This document shows positions 56,999 to 64,000 of a stretch of DNA of 64,000 bases, piece by piece (position 1 is the first letter of the stretch; every line of letters begins with the position of its first letter). Made by a program: the position numbers and the translations under genes. The DNA lies in the NCBI RefSeq assembly GCF_030369615.1, contig NZ_CP128494.1, positions 2,003,501 through 2,067,500 on the forward strand, read 5' to 3'. This stretch comes from Geobacillus stearothermophilus ATCC 12980 (GTDB taxonomy: Bacteria > Bacillota > Bacilli > Bacillales > Anoxybacillaceae). The notes beneath the pieces are model-generated. The model ran no database searches and was not told where the DNA came from. It was given only the letters and a program-made list of their open reading frames with translations.

Positions 56999-58672
56999 TT
57001 ACCAACGCCCACCGTTGCTGCCGCTTCCCCCCTCATCTTCACGCGGTTGGACAAAGACCCACACTGAGGCTTGAATTGGCCTGCCATCCGGCGTTCTCGC
57101 ATTGGCGGTCGCCGTCACAACCGCGTAGCCGACATCCACTGCTTCCAAATACCATCGTCCATTTTCTTGGACGACGTCGACAAATCGGAAGTCAGACGAT
57201 GTCACAGAGCGGAGCGTTTTATCCGTCGCATTTTCCGGGATAAAGCGGAGCTGCTCCGCCACTTCGAGCCGATCGCCCGGATTCATATAGATCACCGGGT
57301 TGCGGAAAGCCATGCCTGTGAGCGCTACGTACGGATCAATCACACGGATGGACGCCGTCGCAGAGGCATTCCCGCCGTCTGTAGAGCGCACGGTGATGGC
57401 AACCGTCCCTGGTTTCAGCGCTGTTACAACTCCATTTTGCACAACAGCCACGGCATTATCGCTTGACGACCATACTAGTGTTTTGTTCGTCGCATCGCTC
57501 GGTACAATCGTCACCGGAATGGTCTGCACATCTCCGACGTTCATCGTCGTTTGATATGAACCAAACTTCAGCTCGGTGATCAGCTTCGTATACGCAAACA
57601 CCGCGCTCCCTATTCCCATTCCTCTCGTCAATCCTCCTGACGACTGCACGTTCACTGTGTACGATCCATCGTTTGAGATCGGAATTTCATACGGAGAACT
57701 GAGCGCCGTCCAAGCGGACGCCACGCCATTGCGCACAATCTGATACTGATACGACACCCCTTCACCGGCCACCGGTCCCATCAATTTGACGGTAGGCGCC
57801 TCGTACGTCATCGCTCCATTCGCCACTGTGCCTTTTGATGTTGTCACCAAAAGATGCGGCTTAATATACACAGGCACCGTTTGGCCATTGCTGTAGGTGA
57901 CAAGCAACACGCCGTCATCAGTTGGGTCATATTGAAGCGCCTTGACAGGGAGCTGCAGCAATCCATACGAGTTAGGATGTTTGCTCGTTCCAATTAGAGA
58001 GGAAGAAGCGCTGAACGTTTGCCATTTGCTGATTAGCCCACTCTCATCGCCTTCATAGTAAAAGTTCAGAAAATCATCTAAACGAACCCTCATGCCGATC
58101 CGTTCTGCCGGCAGCGAAAGCGTCGACGTCCTCACCCCATAGCGGCTGTCGGCGAACGTCACAACGGCAGGGGGCAATTGGACATTGCTCATGGCAAAAT
58201 CCGCCTGCATCACCCACTGCGCTGAGAGCGTCAGCTTATTCAATTGGCTGTATTCGAACGTCTGGTCGGCAAACGACCATTGTGCGTAACGCTTCCCATT
58301 TTCCTCGTACGTCACCACTTTGCCATCGGGGACGACAGAGATGCCGTCAGGAAGCTCCTGAACGATTTTTACATTGCTGATCGTCCCTGTCGCATTGCCG
58401 ACATACCCGACAAGCGACAGCGAATACGTGGCCCGGAAGCGGTTGTCGTCGCCATCGGTTGCCCCCCGTTTGATTAAGCTTGTGACATCATTGGTCAGCC
58501 CTTGCAGCTTCACCGTTCCAGTAAACGACGGCGGCGCTTCGTCTTTGACCGTGACGGTCACCGTTTTCGTCACAGCCGGCTGTGGTTGGCCATACACATC
58601 GCGATACGTCAGTTCAGCAGTGAACGTATATGTCCCTTTTGCTTTAAATGACACGGGAATCGGAATCGTCAC
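56999..58672 (-). CDS. Ig-like (Big2) surface protein segment, downstream half of a frameshifted VWA gene
   Basis: A 557-residue open frame from GTG 58672. Beta-rich throughout: an N-terminal domain (IPIPVSFKAKGTYTFTAELTYRDVYG), and a typical Big2 Ig-like domain late in the chain (MNVGDVQTIPVTIVPSDATNKTLVWSSSDNAVAVVQNGVVTALKPGTVAITV), then a second similar one. No signal peptide, no Shine-Dalgarno. The same frame is open further upstream to 58739 and encodes plausible sequence (EANAYISFSIPYQVGQG) overlapping the VWA ORF. I therefore read it as the C-terminal part of one about 977-residue protein interrupted by a -1 frameshift. GTGA coupling as a separate gene is the alternative. Confidence 0.72.
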   Translation of the reverse strand: MTIPIPVSFKAKGTYTFTAELTYRDVYGQPQPAVTKTVTVTVKDEAPPSFTGTVKLQGLTNDVTSLIKRGATDGDDNRFRATYSLSLVGYVGNATGTISNVKIVQELPDGISVVPDGKVVTYEENGKRYAQWSFADQTFEYSQLNKLTLSAQWVMQADFAMSNVQLPPAVVTFADSRYGVRTSTLSLPAERIGMRVRLDDFLNFYYEGDESGLISKWQTFSASSSLIGTSKHPNSYGLLQLPVKALQYDPTDDGVLLVTYSNGQTVPVYIKPHLLVTTSKGTVANGAMTYEAPTVKLMGPVAGEGVSYQYQIVRNGVASAWTALSSPYEIPISNDGSYTVNVQSSGGLTRGMGIGSAVFAYTKLITELKFGSYQTTMNVGDVQTIPVTIVPSDATNKTLVWSSSDNAVAVVQNGVVTALKPGTVAITVRSTDGGNASATASIRVIDPYVALTGMAFRNPVIYMNPGDRLEVAEQLRFIPENATDKTLRSVTSSDFRFVDVVQENGRWYLEAVDVGYAVVTATANARTPDGRPIQASVWVFVQPREDEGGSGSNGGRW

Positions 58673-59928
58673 CGGCGCCGGAGTGCCTTGACCAACTTGG
58701 TATGGGATGGAAAACGAAATATACGCGTTTGCTTCGTTTCATCCAGCCATACTTGGCCGTTTTCCTCAATGGTGACATTGCCGCCGAATGACGAAAGCGG
58801 GATGCGCACCGTGCCTGTAAGCGCCGGCGTCGTAGCGAGCTGGGAAAAGCGCTGGAACAAAGAGGCCAAATTTTGCACCGTTCCTTGCCGCGCTTCGCCG
58901 CCGGCAGTCGCTGAAAGCGACAGTAAATAGTCCATATCGACTTCATCATTGTCGCCGAAGCCGATTGGGTAAAGGGTGATATTGTTCATCCCGAGCGTTT
59001 TTGCCACCGCTGTGGCATCGGCTCGGATTTTTCCTTCAATGCTGCTGTAAGTGAACGAATAGCCGTTATCCCAAGACACCCGCCATCTATTAACATAATC
59101 TTGGCCGTCGCTGTAAAATCGGCGAGAATATCCTTGGTTGTCGGTAAAACGGATACCGGCAGTCCGTCCATCGCTGTACAATTCGTATGTGACCGAAAGA
59201 GAATCGGTTACTCTATTCCCTGTATAGGAATATCCACCCCCAAAATTCTGCTTGACCTCCCGATACGTAATCGTATCGACTGCATTCAACACCGTCGGCA
59301 TGCCATCCGTTAAGAAAATGATATACTTTTTCCTCGTTGGATCCGTGAAATACGATTTAGCAAGAGACAAAGCAGCCGAATAGTTCGTTCCGCCGCTGGC
59401 GGTCAAGCTGTTGCCGGTATTGAGAATGGCGTCGAGCTGGCTTGCTACATCCGAATATTTTCCGAATGGAACGACGCTGGCCTGCTGGATTCCGTCGGAA
59501 AATGGGATGAGCGCGAAACGGTCATTTCCATTGTAATTCGACTTAAAGTAATTAACAGCCGTCTCCAAAGCCGATTTTGCGCTTTGCAGCTTCGTCATCG
59601 TCATCGATCGCGACACGTCCATGACAAACACGACGTCGATTGGAGGGCGGATGATTCCTGAAACAGCGCCTTGTGGAATGAGCGTCACATCGAGCCGTCC
59701 TTCGGCATTGCCGTTCGGCGGCTTGGCGTATTCCGGCTGTGAAAACGAAAGGGAAAAATCCAATTTCGCCGTGCTCGCCTCCATTTGCCTCGTATATTGA
59801 TAAGGCGTCTGTGGGAACGAAAAATACACATCCTGATCGGCATACACAACACCTGCTTTCATCGGCCATAGGCTTGCCATCAGCCAAAACAACATTCCCC
59901 ATAAAAGCCAGCCGCGCCACCGCTTCAT
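58669..59928 (-). CDS. Secreted VWA-domain protein (candidate pilus-tip adhesin), N-terminal part
   Basis: A 419-residue open frame. Signal peptide at residues 1–30 (hydrophobic WLLWGMLFWLMASL, cut near VVYA). A von Willebrand A domain spans about 96–355 with a complete MIDAS: DVSRS (about 103–107), the GGTNYSAAL threonine, and LTDGMPT. The last about 25 residues (KQTRIFRFPSHTKLVKALRRR) look out of frame. Normal sequence resumes in the -1 frame, giving a Big2 protein. Resembles PilY1/tip-adhesin architecture by VWA plus beta domains and by position next to minor pilins. The start ATG is preceded by a G12 tract. Confidence 0.82.
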   Translation of the reverse strand: MKRWRGWLLWGMLFWLMASLWPMKAGVVYADQDVYFSFPQTPYQYTRQMEASTAKLDFSLSFSQPEYAKPPNGNAEGRLDVTLIPQGAVSGIIRPPIDVVFVMDVSRSMTMTKLQSAKSALETAVNYFKSNYNGNDRFALIPFSDGIQQASVVPFGKYSDVASQLDAILNTGNSLTASGGTNYSAALSLAKSYFTDPTRKKYIIFLTDGMPTVLNAVDTITYREVKQNFGGGYSYTGNRVTDSLSVTYELYSDGRTAGIRFTDNQGYSRRFYSDGQDYVNRWRVSWDNGYSFTYSSIEGKIRADATAVAKTLGMNNITLYPIGFGDNDEVDMDYLLSLSATAGGEARQGTVQNLASLFQRFSQLATTPALTGTVRIPLSSFGGNVTIEENGQVWLDETKQTRIFRFPSHTKLVKALRRR

Positions 59929-59934
59929 GCGCCT

Positions 59935-59946
59935 CCCCCCCCCCCC
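59935..59946 (-). repeat. Homopolymer G12 in the ribosome-binding region of the VWA gene
   Basis: Twelve consecutive C on the plus strand (G on the coding strand) end 6 nt before the ATG at 59928; the spacer is AGGCGC. The tract is the Shine-Dalgarno region itself. It is by far the longest single-base run I see in the window. Confidence 0.95.
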
Positions 59947-59971
59947 GCGCCAAAAGAACTATCTTTCTTCC

Positions 59972-59980
59972 ATTATATCA
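59972..59980 (-). promoter_or_regulatory. Extended -10 promoter of the VWA gene
   Basis: Minus strand TGATATAAT is a full extended -10 (TGn + TATAAT) about 45 nt upstream of the VWA start codon, with the G12 tract in the 5' UTR. The -35 is poor. Confidence 0.65.
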
Positions 59981-60000
59981 ATCCTTTTCATCGCTTGGCA

Positions 60001-61296
60001 TTATTTTTTTAAACGTTTTCGCACTTCAGATATAAAGTAAAGCGATCCTGTAATGAGCATCAACTCATCACTTCCCATTTGTTTTTTCTTTTCCCCGATC
60101 CAGCCGATCCAATCACCTGTCACCGCTTTCTGCGGATGGGACGAAAGGTCCGCCAACTGTTCCGCCGCCGCCGCGCGCGGAAAGTCAAACGTGGTAAACG
60201 TGATCGTATCTGCAAGCTCATCAAGCTGCCGAATCATCCGCTCCAGCGGCTTGTCGGTCAGCGCGGCGAACAAGACATGGACGCGTTTGTCAGGATAATG
60301 GGCGCGCACCGTCTCCACGAGCGAGCGAATCCCAGCTTCGTTATGGGCGCCGTCAAGGATGATGAGTGGACTATCACTCACCCGCTCAAACCGGCCGGGC
60401 CAAGCGGCTGTGGCCAGTCCATCGGCGATATGCTCCGGATCGATCAAAAACGAATAGCCAAGGCGCAACAATTCTGCCGCCATCACCGCCACCGCCGCGT
60501 TTTCGACTTGATGGGCGCCGGGCATTTGAATGCGCAAATCGCGGTATTCGGCAAACGGCGTGACAAGCGAAAACTGCTCCCCTTCCACCGTCGCCTGCCG
60601 GTCGGAAACGGTGAAATCGACGCCGAGACGATATGTTTTCGCCTTCCGCTCCGCCGCCGTTTTGGCGATCACTTCCCACGCCTCCGGTTCCTTCACCGCC
60701 GTCACAAGCGGTACGCCCGATTTGATGATTCCGGCTTTCTCCGCGGCGATTTGCCCAAGCGTATCGCCTAAAATGTTCATATGATCGTAGCTGACGTTTG
60801 TAATGACAGAAACGAGCGGATAAATGATGTTAGTTGAGTCCAAGCGGCCGCCAAGCCCGACTTCGACGAGCACGATGTCTTGAATGTTCTGTTTTCCAAA
60901 ATAATACAGCATCATCGACGTGATCACTTCAAACTCGGTCGGTCCGCCAAACTCTGTTTGTTCCAACTCATCGGCAAGCGGCTGAATGACTCGCACGAGC
61001 TCGACGATCTCTTGATCGGAAATCGGTTCGCCGTTGATGCTGATTCGTTCGTTAAACTGCTCGACATACGGCGAGGTGAACGTGCCGACCGAATAGCCCG
61101 CCGCCTGCAAAATCGAGCGCAAATAGGCGACCGTTGACCCTTTGCCGTTCGTTCCCCCGATATGGACGGCGCGGACGCGGCGTTCCGGGTGGCCGAGTTG
61201 TTCCATCATCCATTCCATCCGTTTCAATCCCGGTTTCATGCCGAGCCGCAGCCGCCCGTGAATCCAAGCGACTGCTTCTTCATACGTTCGAACCAT
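60001..61296 (-). CDS. folC: Folylpolyglutamate / dihydrofolate synthase
   Basis: A 431-residue Mur-ligase-family enzyme adding glutamate to dihydropteroate and folates. P-loop HIGGTNGKGSTVAYL (near residue 42), omega-type loop FTSPYVEQFNERI, the GLGGRLDSTN motif and IILDGAHNEAGI in the C-terminal domain are intact. I chose ATG at 61296 (MVRTYEEAVAWI), 9 nt after AAGGAGG, matching the 430-residue Bacillus protein. The ATG 6 nt earlier is only 3 nt from the site. Between valS and the pilus locus. Confidence 0.95.
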   Translation of the reverse strand: MVRTYEEAVAWIHGRLRLGMKPGLKRMEWMMEQLGHPERRVRAVHIGGTNGKGSTVAYLRSILQAAGYSVGTFTSPYVEQFNERISINGEPISDQEIVELVRVIQPLADELEQTEFGGPTEFEVITSMMLYYFGKQNIQDIVLVEVGLGGRLDSTNIIYPLVSVITNVSYDHMNILGDTLGQIAAEKAGIIKSGVPLVTAVKEPEAWEVIAKTAAERKAKTYRLGVDFTVSDRQATVEGEQFSLVTPFAEYRDLRIQMPGAHQVENAAVAVMAAELLRLGYSFLIDPEHIADGLATAAWPGRFERVSDSPLIILDGAHNEAGIRSLVETVRAHYPDKRVHVLFAALTDKPLERMIRQLDELADTITFTTFDFPRAAAAEQLADLSSHPQKAVTGDWIGWIGEKKKQMGSDELMLITGSLYFISEVRKRLKK

Positions 61297-61448
61297 GTTC
61301 ATCGTCCTCCTTTTTCCATTGGTGTCTTGCCGCCCCCTGCCGGCTTCATGCGGCAGATGCGCCACACATCGAGAAGCGTGGCGAAAGCGAGTATATGTTG
61401 ACAACAAACCTCTTCTCAGAATATGCCAACCTTCCATCATGATCCATC

Positions 61449-61484
61449 GAAAAAGACGAATCCACAGGAAAGCGGATTCGTCTT
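61449..61484 (-). terminator. Terminator of valS
   Basis: Minus strand AAGACGAATCC and GGATTCGTCTT form an 11-bp perfect stem with a 10-nt loop, followed by TTTC. Between valS and folC. Confidence 0.85.
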
Positions 61485-61512
61485 CATCATAATCAACCGC
61501 AAGATCGTTTGT

Positions 61513-64000
61513 CTACCGTTTGAGCTCGGCGAGGCGCGCCTTGACGGCTTCGCGTTTTTCGATGTAATCTTGCCGCTTGCGCCGCTCTTCTTCGACGACA
61601 TGAGCCGGCGCTTTCGCCAAAAAGCCTTCATTCGCCAGTTTCTTTTCGACGCGCTCGACTTCTTTGTTCCATTTGTCAAGCTCTTTTTCAAGCCGCTTAA
61701 TTTCTTCCTCAATATTGATCAATCCTTCAAGAGGCATGATGAGCTCGGCGCCGGTGACGACCGCCGTCATCGCTTTGTCCGGCGCGGGAACGTTTGTATC
61801 AATCAAGAGCTCGCTCGGGTTGCAGAACCGCTCAAGATAGGCGCGGTTTTTCAAAAGCGCGGCCCGCACGTGCTCGTCTTTTGTCTTAATATAGAGCGCA
61901 ATCGGCTTGCTCGGCGGCGTGTTTACTTCGGCGCGGACGTTGCGGACGGCGCGGATGATGTCCACAAGCATCCGCATTTCTTCCGCGGCTTCTTCGTTCG
62001 ACAGCTCAGGGCGCACTTGCGGCCACGGAGCGACGGTGATCGATTCGCCTTCATGCGGCAAGTTTTGCCAAATTTCCTCGGTAATGAACGGCATAAACGG
62101 GTGAAGCAGGCGCATCGTGTTGTCGAGCACATACGCCAACACGGAGCGCGTCGTCTTTTTCGCCGCTTCGTCGTCACCGTAAAGCGGCAATTTCGCCATT
62201 TCAATGTACCAGTCGCACAAGTCGTCCCAAATAAAGTTGTACAGCGTACGCCCCGCTTCGCCGAATTCGTATTTCTCAGCGAGCTTCGTCACCGTCTCGA
62301 TCGTTTCGTTGAGACGCGTTAAAATCCAATGGTCGGCGACCGTTTTTTCGCCGCTCAAATCAAGCTCCTCGTACGTCATGCCGCCCATGTTCATCAAGGC
62401 AAAGCGCGAGGCGTTCCAAATTTTGTTAGCAAAATTCCACGTCGCTTCGACTTTTTCTGTGCTGAAGCGCAAGTCTTGCCCCGGCGAGCTGCCGGTCGCC
62501 AAGAAGTAACGGAGCGCATCGGCGCCGTACTGGTCGATCACATCCATCGGATCGACGCCGTTGCCGAGCGACTTGCTCATTTTCCGCCCTTGGGCGTCGC
62601 GGACGAGGCCGTGGATGAGCACGTCTTTGAACGGACGCTTTCCGGTGAATTCAAGCCCTTGAAAAATCATGCGCGACACCCAGAAGAAAATGATGTCATA
62701 ACCGGTGACCAGCACATCGGTCGGGTAGTAGCGCTTGTAATCCGGCGAGTCGGTATCCGGCCAGCCCATTGTCGAGAACGGCCAGAGCGCCGAGCTGAAC
62801 CATGTGTCGAGCACATCTGGGTCTTGTTCCCAGTTTTCGATGTCTTTCGGCGGTTCATGGTCGACGTAAATTTCACCCGTCTCTTTATGGTACCATGCCG
62901 GGATGCGATGCCCCCACCAAAGCTGGCGTGAAATGCACCAGTCGCGGATGTTTTCAAGCCAATGCAAATACGTTTTTTCAAACCGTTCCGGCACGAACTG
63001 CACTTTGCCGTCGGTTTGCTGGAGCTTGATGGCGGCTTCGGCGAGCGGCTTCATTTTCACAAACCATTGCGTCGACAAATACGGTTCAATAACTGCGCCG
63101 CTTCGTTCGCTATGACCGACTGAGTGCACGTGCTCCTCGATTTTAAAGAGGACGCCTTGTTCTTGCAAATCGCGGACGATCTGCTTCCGGCATTCAAACC
63201 GGTCAAGCCCCTGGTATTGCATGGCGTTTTCATTCATCGTGCCGTCTTCGTTCATGACGAGAATGCGCGGCAAGTTGTGGCGATTGCCGATTTCAAAGTC
63301 GTTCGGGTCGTGCGCCGGCGTAATTTTGACCGCCCCAGAGCCGAATTCCATATCGACGTACTCATCGGCGATGATCGGAATTTCGCGGCCGACGATCGGC
63401 AGTTTCACCATTTTGCCGATCAAGTGCTTGTACCGCTCGTCATCCGGATGCACGGCAACGGCCGTGTCACCGAGCATCGTCTCCGGACGGGTCGTCGCCA
63501 CTTCGATGAAGCCGGAGCCGTCGGCGAGCGGATAGCGCATATGGTAGAGCGCGCCTTTCACTTCTTTATAAACAACCTCAATGTCCGACAACGCGGTTTT
63601 CGTCACCGGATCCCAGTTGATGATGTATTCGCCGCGGTAAATGAGCCCTTTCCGGTAGAGCGAGACGAACACTTCGCGCACCGCTTTGGAAAGCCCTTCG
63701 TCAAGCGTAAACCGCTCGCGCGTGTAATCAAGCCCAAGCCCTAACTTCGCCCATTGACTGCGAATATGGCCGGCGTATTCTTCCTTCCACTTCCACGTTT
63801 CTTCTAAAAATTTTTCCCGGCCTAAATCGTAGCGCGACAGCCCTTGCTGGCGCAATTTTTCCTCGACTTTCGCCTGGGTGGCGATGCCGGCGTGATCCAT
63901 TCCCGGAAGCCACAAAACGTCATACCCTTGCATCCGCTTCATGCGCGTAATGATGTCTTGCAGCGTCGTATCCCACGCATGCCCTAAGTGCAATTTGCCG
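61513..64000 (-). CDS. valS: Valyl-tRNA synthetase (5' end beyond the window)
   Basis: 829 complete codons of a class I synthetase are visible. The window edge cuts the gene in GKLHLGHAW, the HIGH motif, so about 50 N-terminal residues are missing. KMSKSLGNG (KMSKS motif) with GVDP, the connective CP1 editing domain ([31 protein letters not shown]) and the C-terminal coiled coil ([25 protein letters not shown]) are all present. A T-box leader, usual for valS in Bacillales, would lie outside the window. Confidence 0.97.
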   Translation of the reverse strand, partial: GKLHLGHAWDTTLQDIITRMKRMQGYDVLWLPGMDHAGIATQAKVEEKLRQQGLSRYDLGREKFLEETWKWKEEYAGHIRSQWAKLGLGLDYTRERFTLDEGLSKAVREVFVSLYRKGLIYRGEYIINWDPVTKTALSDIEVVYKEVKGALYHMRYPLADGSGFIEVATTRPETMLGDTAVAVHPDDERYKHLIGKMVKLPIVGREIPIIADEYVDMEFGSGAVKITPAHDPNDFEIGNRHNLPRILVMNEDGTMNENAMQYQGLDRFECRKQIVRDLQEQGVLFKIEEHVHSVGHSERSGAVIEPYLSTQWFVKMKPLAEAAIKLQQTDGKVQFVPERFEKTYLHWLENIRDWCISRQLWWGHRIPAWYHKETGEIYVDHEPPKDIENWEQDPDVLDTWFSSALWPFSTMGWPDTDSPDYKRYYPTDVLVTGYDIIFFWVSRMIFQGLEFTGKRPFKDVLIHGLVRDAQGRKMSKSLGNGVDPMDVIDQYGADALRYFLATGSSPGQDLRFSTEKVEATWNFANKIWNASRFALMNMGGMTYEELDLSGEKTVADHWILTRLNETIETVTKLAEKYEFGEAGRTLYNFIWDDLCDWYIEMAKLPLYGDDEAAKKTTRSVLAYVLDNTMRLLHPFMPFITEEIWQNLPHEGESITVAPWPQVRPELSNEEAAEEMRMLVDIIRAVRNVRAEVNTPPSKPIALYIKTKDEHVRAALLKNRAYLERFCNPSELLIDTNVPAPDKAMTAVVTGAELIMPLEGLINIEEEIKRLEKELDKWNKEVERVEKKLANEGFLAKAPAHVVEEERRKRQDYIEKREAVKARLAELKR

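Noticed and set aside
56999-58672. Big2 ORF as an independent GTG-started gene
   Set aside because: Not fully excluded, but it lacks a signal peptide and ribosome site, and its frame continues upstream with meaningful sequence. Treated as the downstream half of a split gene.
58669-58740. Programmed -1 frameshifting between VWA and Big2 ORFs
   Set aside because: No X-XXY-YYZ slippery heptamer or clear downstream pseudoknot was seen in the overlap; a plain indel or separate translation is simpler.

Overview
The window is a chromosomal segment of a moderately G+C-rich, spore-forming thermophilic Bacillaceae, most likely Geobacillus or a close relative. Gene order follows the Bacillus subtilis hisS–valS segment almost gene for gene: dtd-relA-apt-recJ, secDF-comN-spoVB, yajC-tgt-queA-ruvB-ruvA-bofC-yebC, safA-nadACB-nadS-nadR, pheA-pheB-obg-spo0B, rpmA-prp-rplU, spoIVFB-spoIVFA, minD-minC-mreD-mreC-mreB-radC-maf-spoIIB, folC-valS. 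Many GTG/TTG starts with strong G-rich ribosome binding sites fit this group. Most genes lie on the minus strand. I see no tRNA or rRNA genes, insertion sequences or CRISPR arrays.

Layout. 0.2–2.4 kb: peroxide-defence pair ahpC-ahpF behind a PerR-type operator. 2.5–11.9 kb: a small YrzK-like gene, tRNA quality control, stringent response, purine salvage, RecJ, a metal transporter and SecDF. 12–20 kb: comN/spoVB, a membrane protein, YajC, queuosine synthesis, RuvAB, BofC, YebC. 20.5–25.4 kb: a spore block with a YhcN/YlaJ lipoprotein, nadE, a CotS-like kinase-fold protein and a SafA carrying 18 near-identical 48-bp repeats. 25.4–28.7 kb: the de novo NAD locus, in which nadA, nadB and nadC all look internally deleted in frame, while nadS and the repressor nadR are intact. 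28.7–42.0 kb: phenylalanine synthesis, Obg, Spo0B, L27/Prp/L21 with an L21 leader, SpoIVF, Min and Mre systems, RadC, Maf, SpoIIB.

42.1–59.9 kb is the most unusual region. Where B. subtilis has only comC between spoIIB and folC, this genome has a complete type IV pilus locus. The minus-strand operon encodes two unknown proteins, a PRC-barrel protein, a VanW/G5-like protein, PilB, PilT, PilC, the major pilin, prepilin peptidase, PilM, PilN, PilO and a minor pilin. A plus-strand operon encodes three minor-pilin-like proteins (PilV/W/X-like). Facing it is a secreted VWA + Ig-like surface protein, a candidate pilus-tip adhesin. That gene has a run of 12 G in its ribosome-binding region and is split by a -1 frameshift. 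The major pilin has a conserved G+C-rich 5' end and an A+T-rich variable part ending in an EF-hand-like loop. The window ends with folC and the 5'-truncated valS.

Main points for follow-up: the possibly phase-variable, pilus-linked VWA protein; the mosaic pilin; the collapsed NAD pathway (predicted niacin auxotrophy); and the homogenised SafA repeat.
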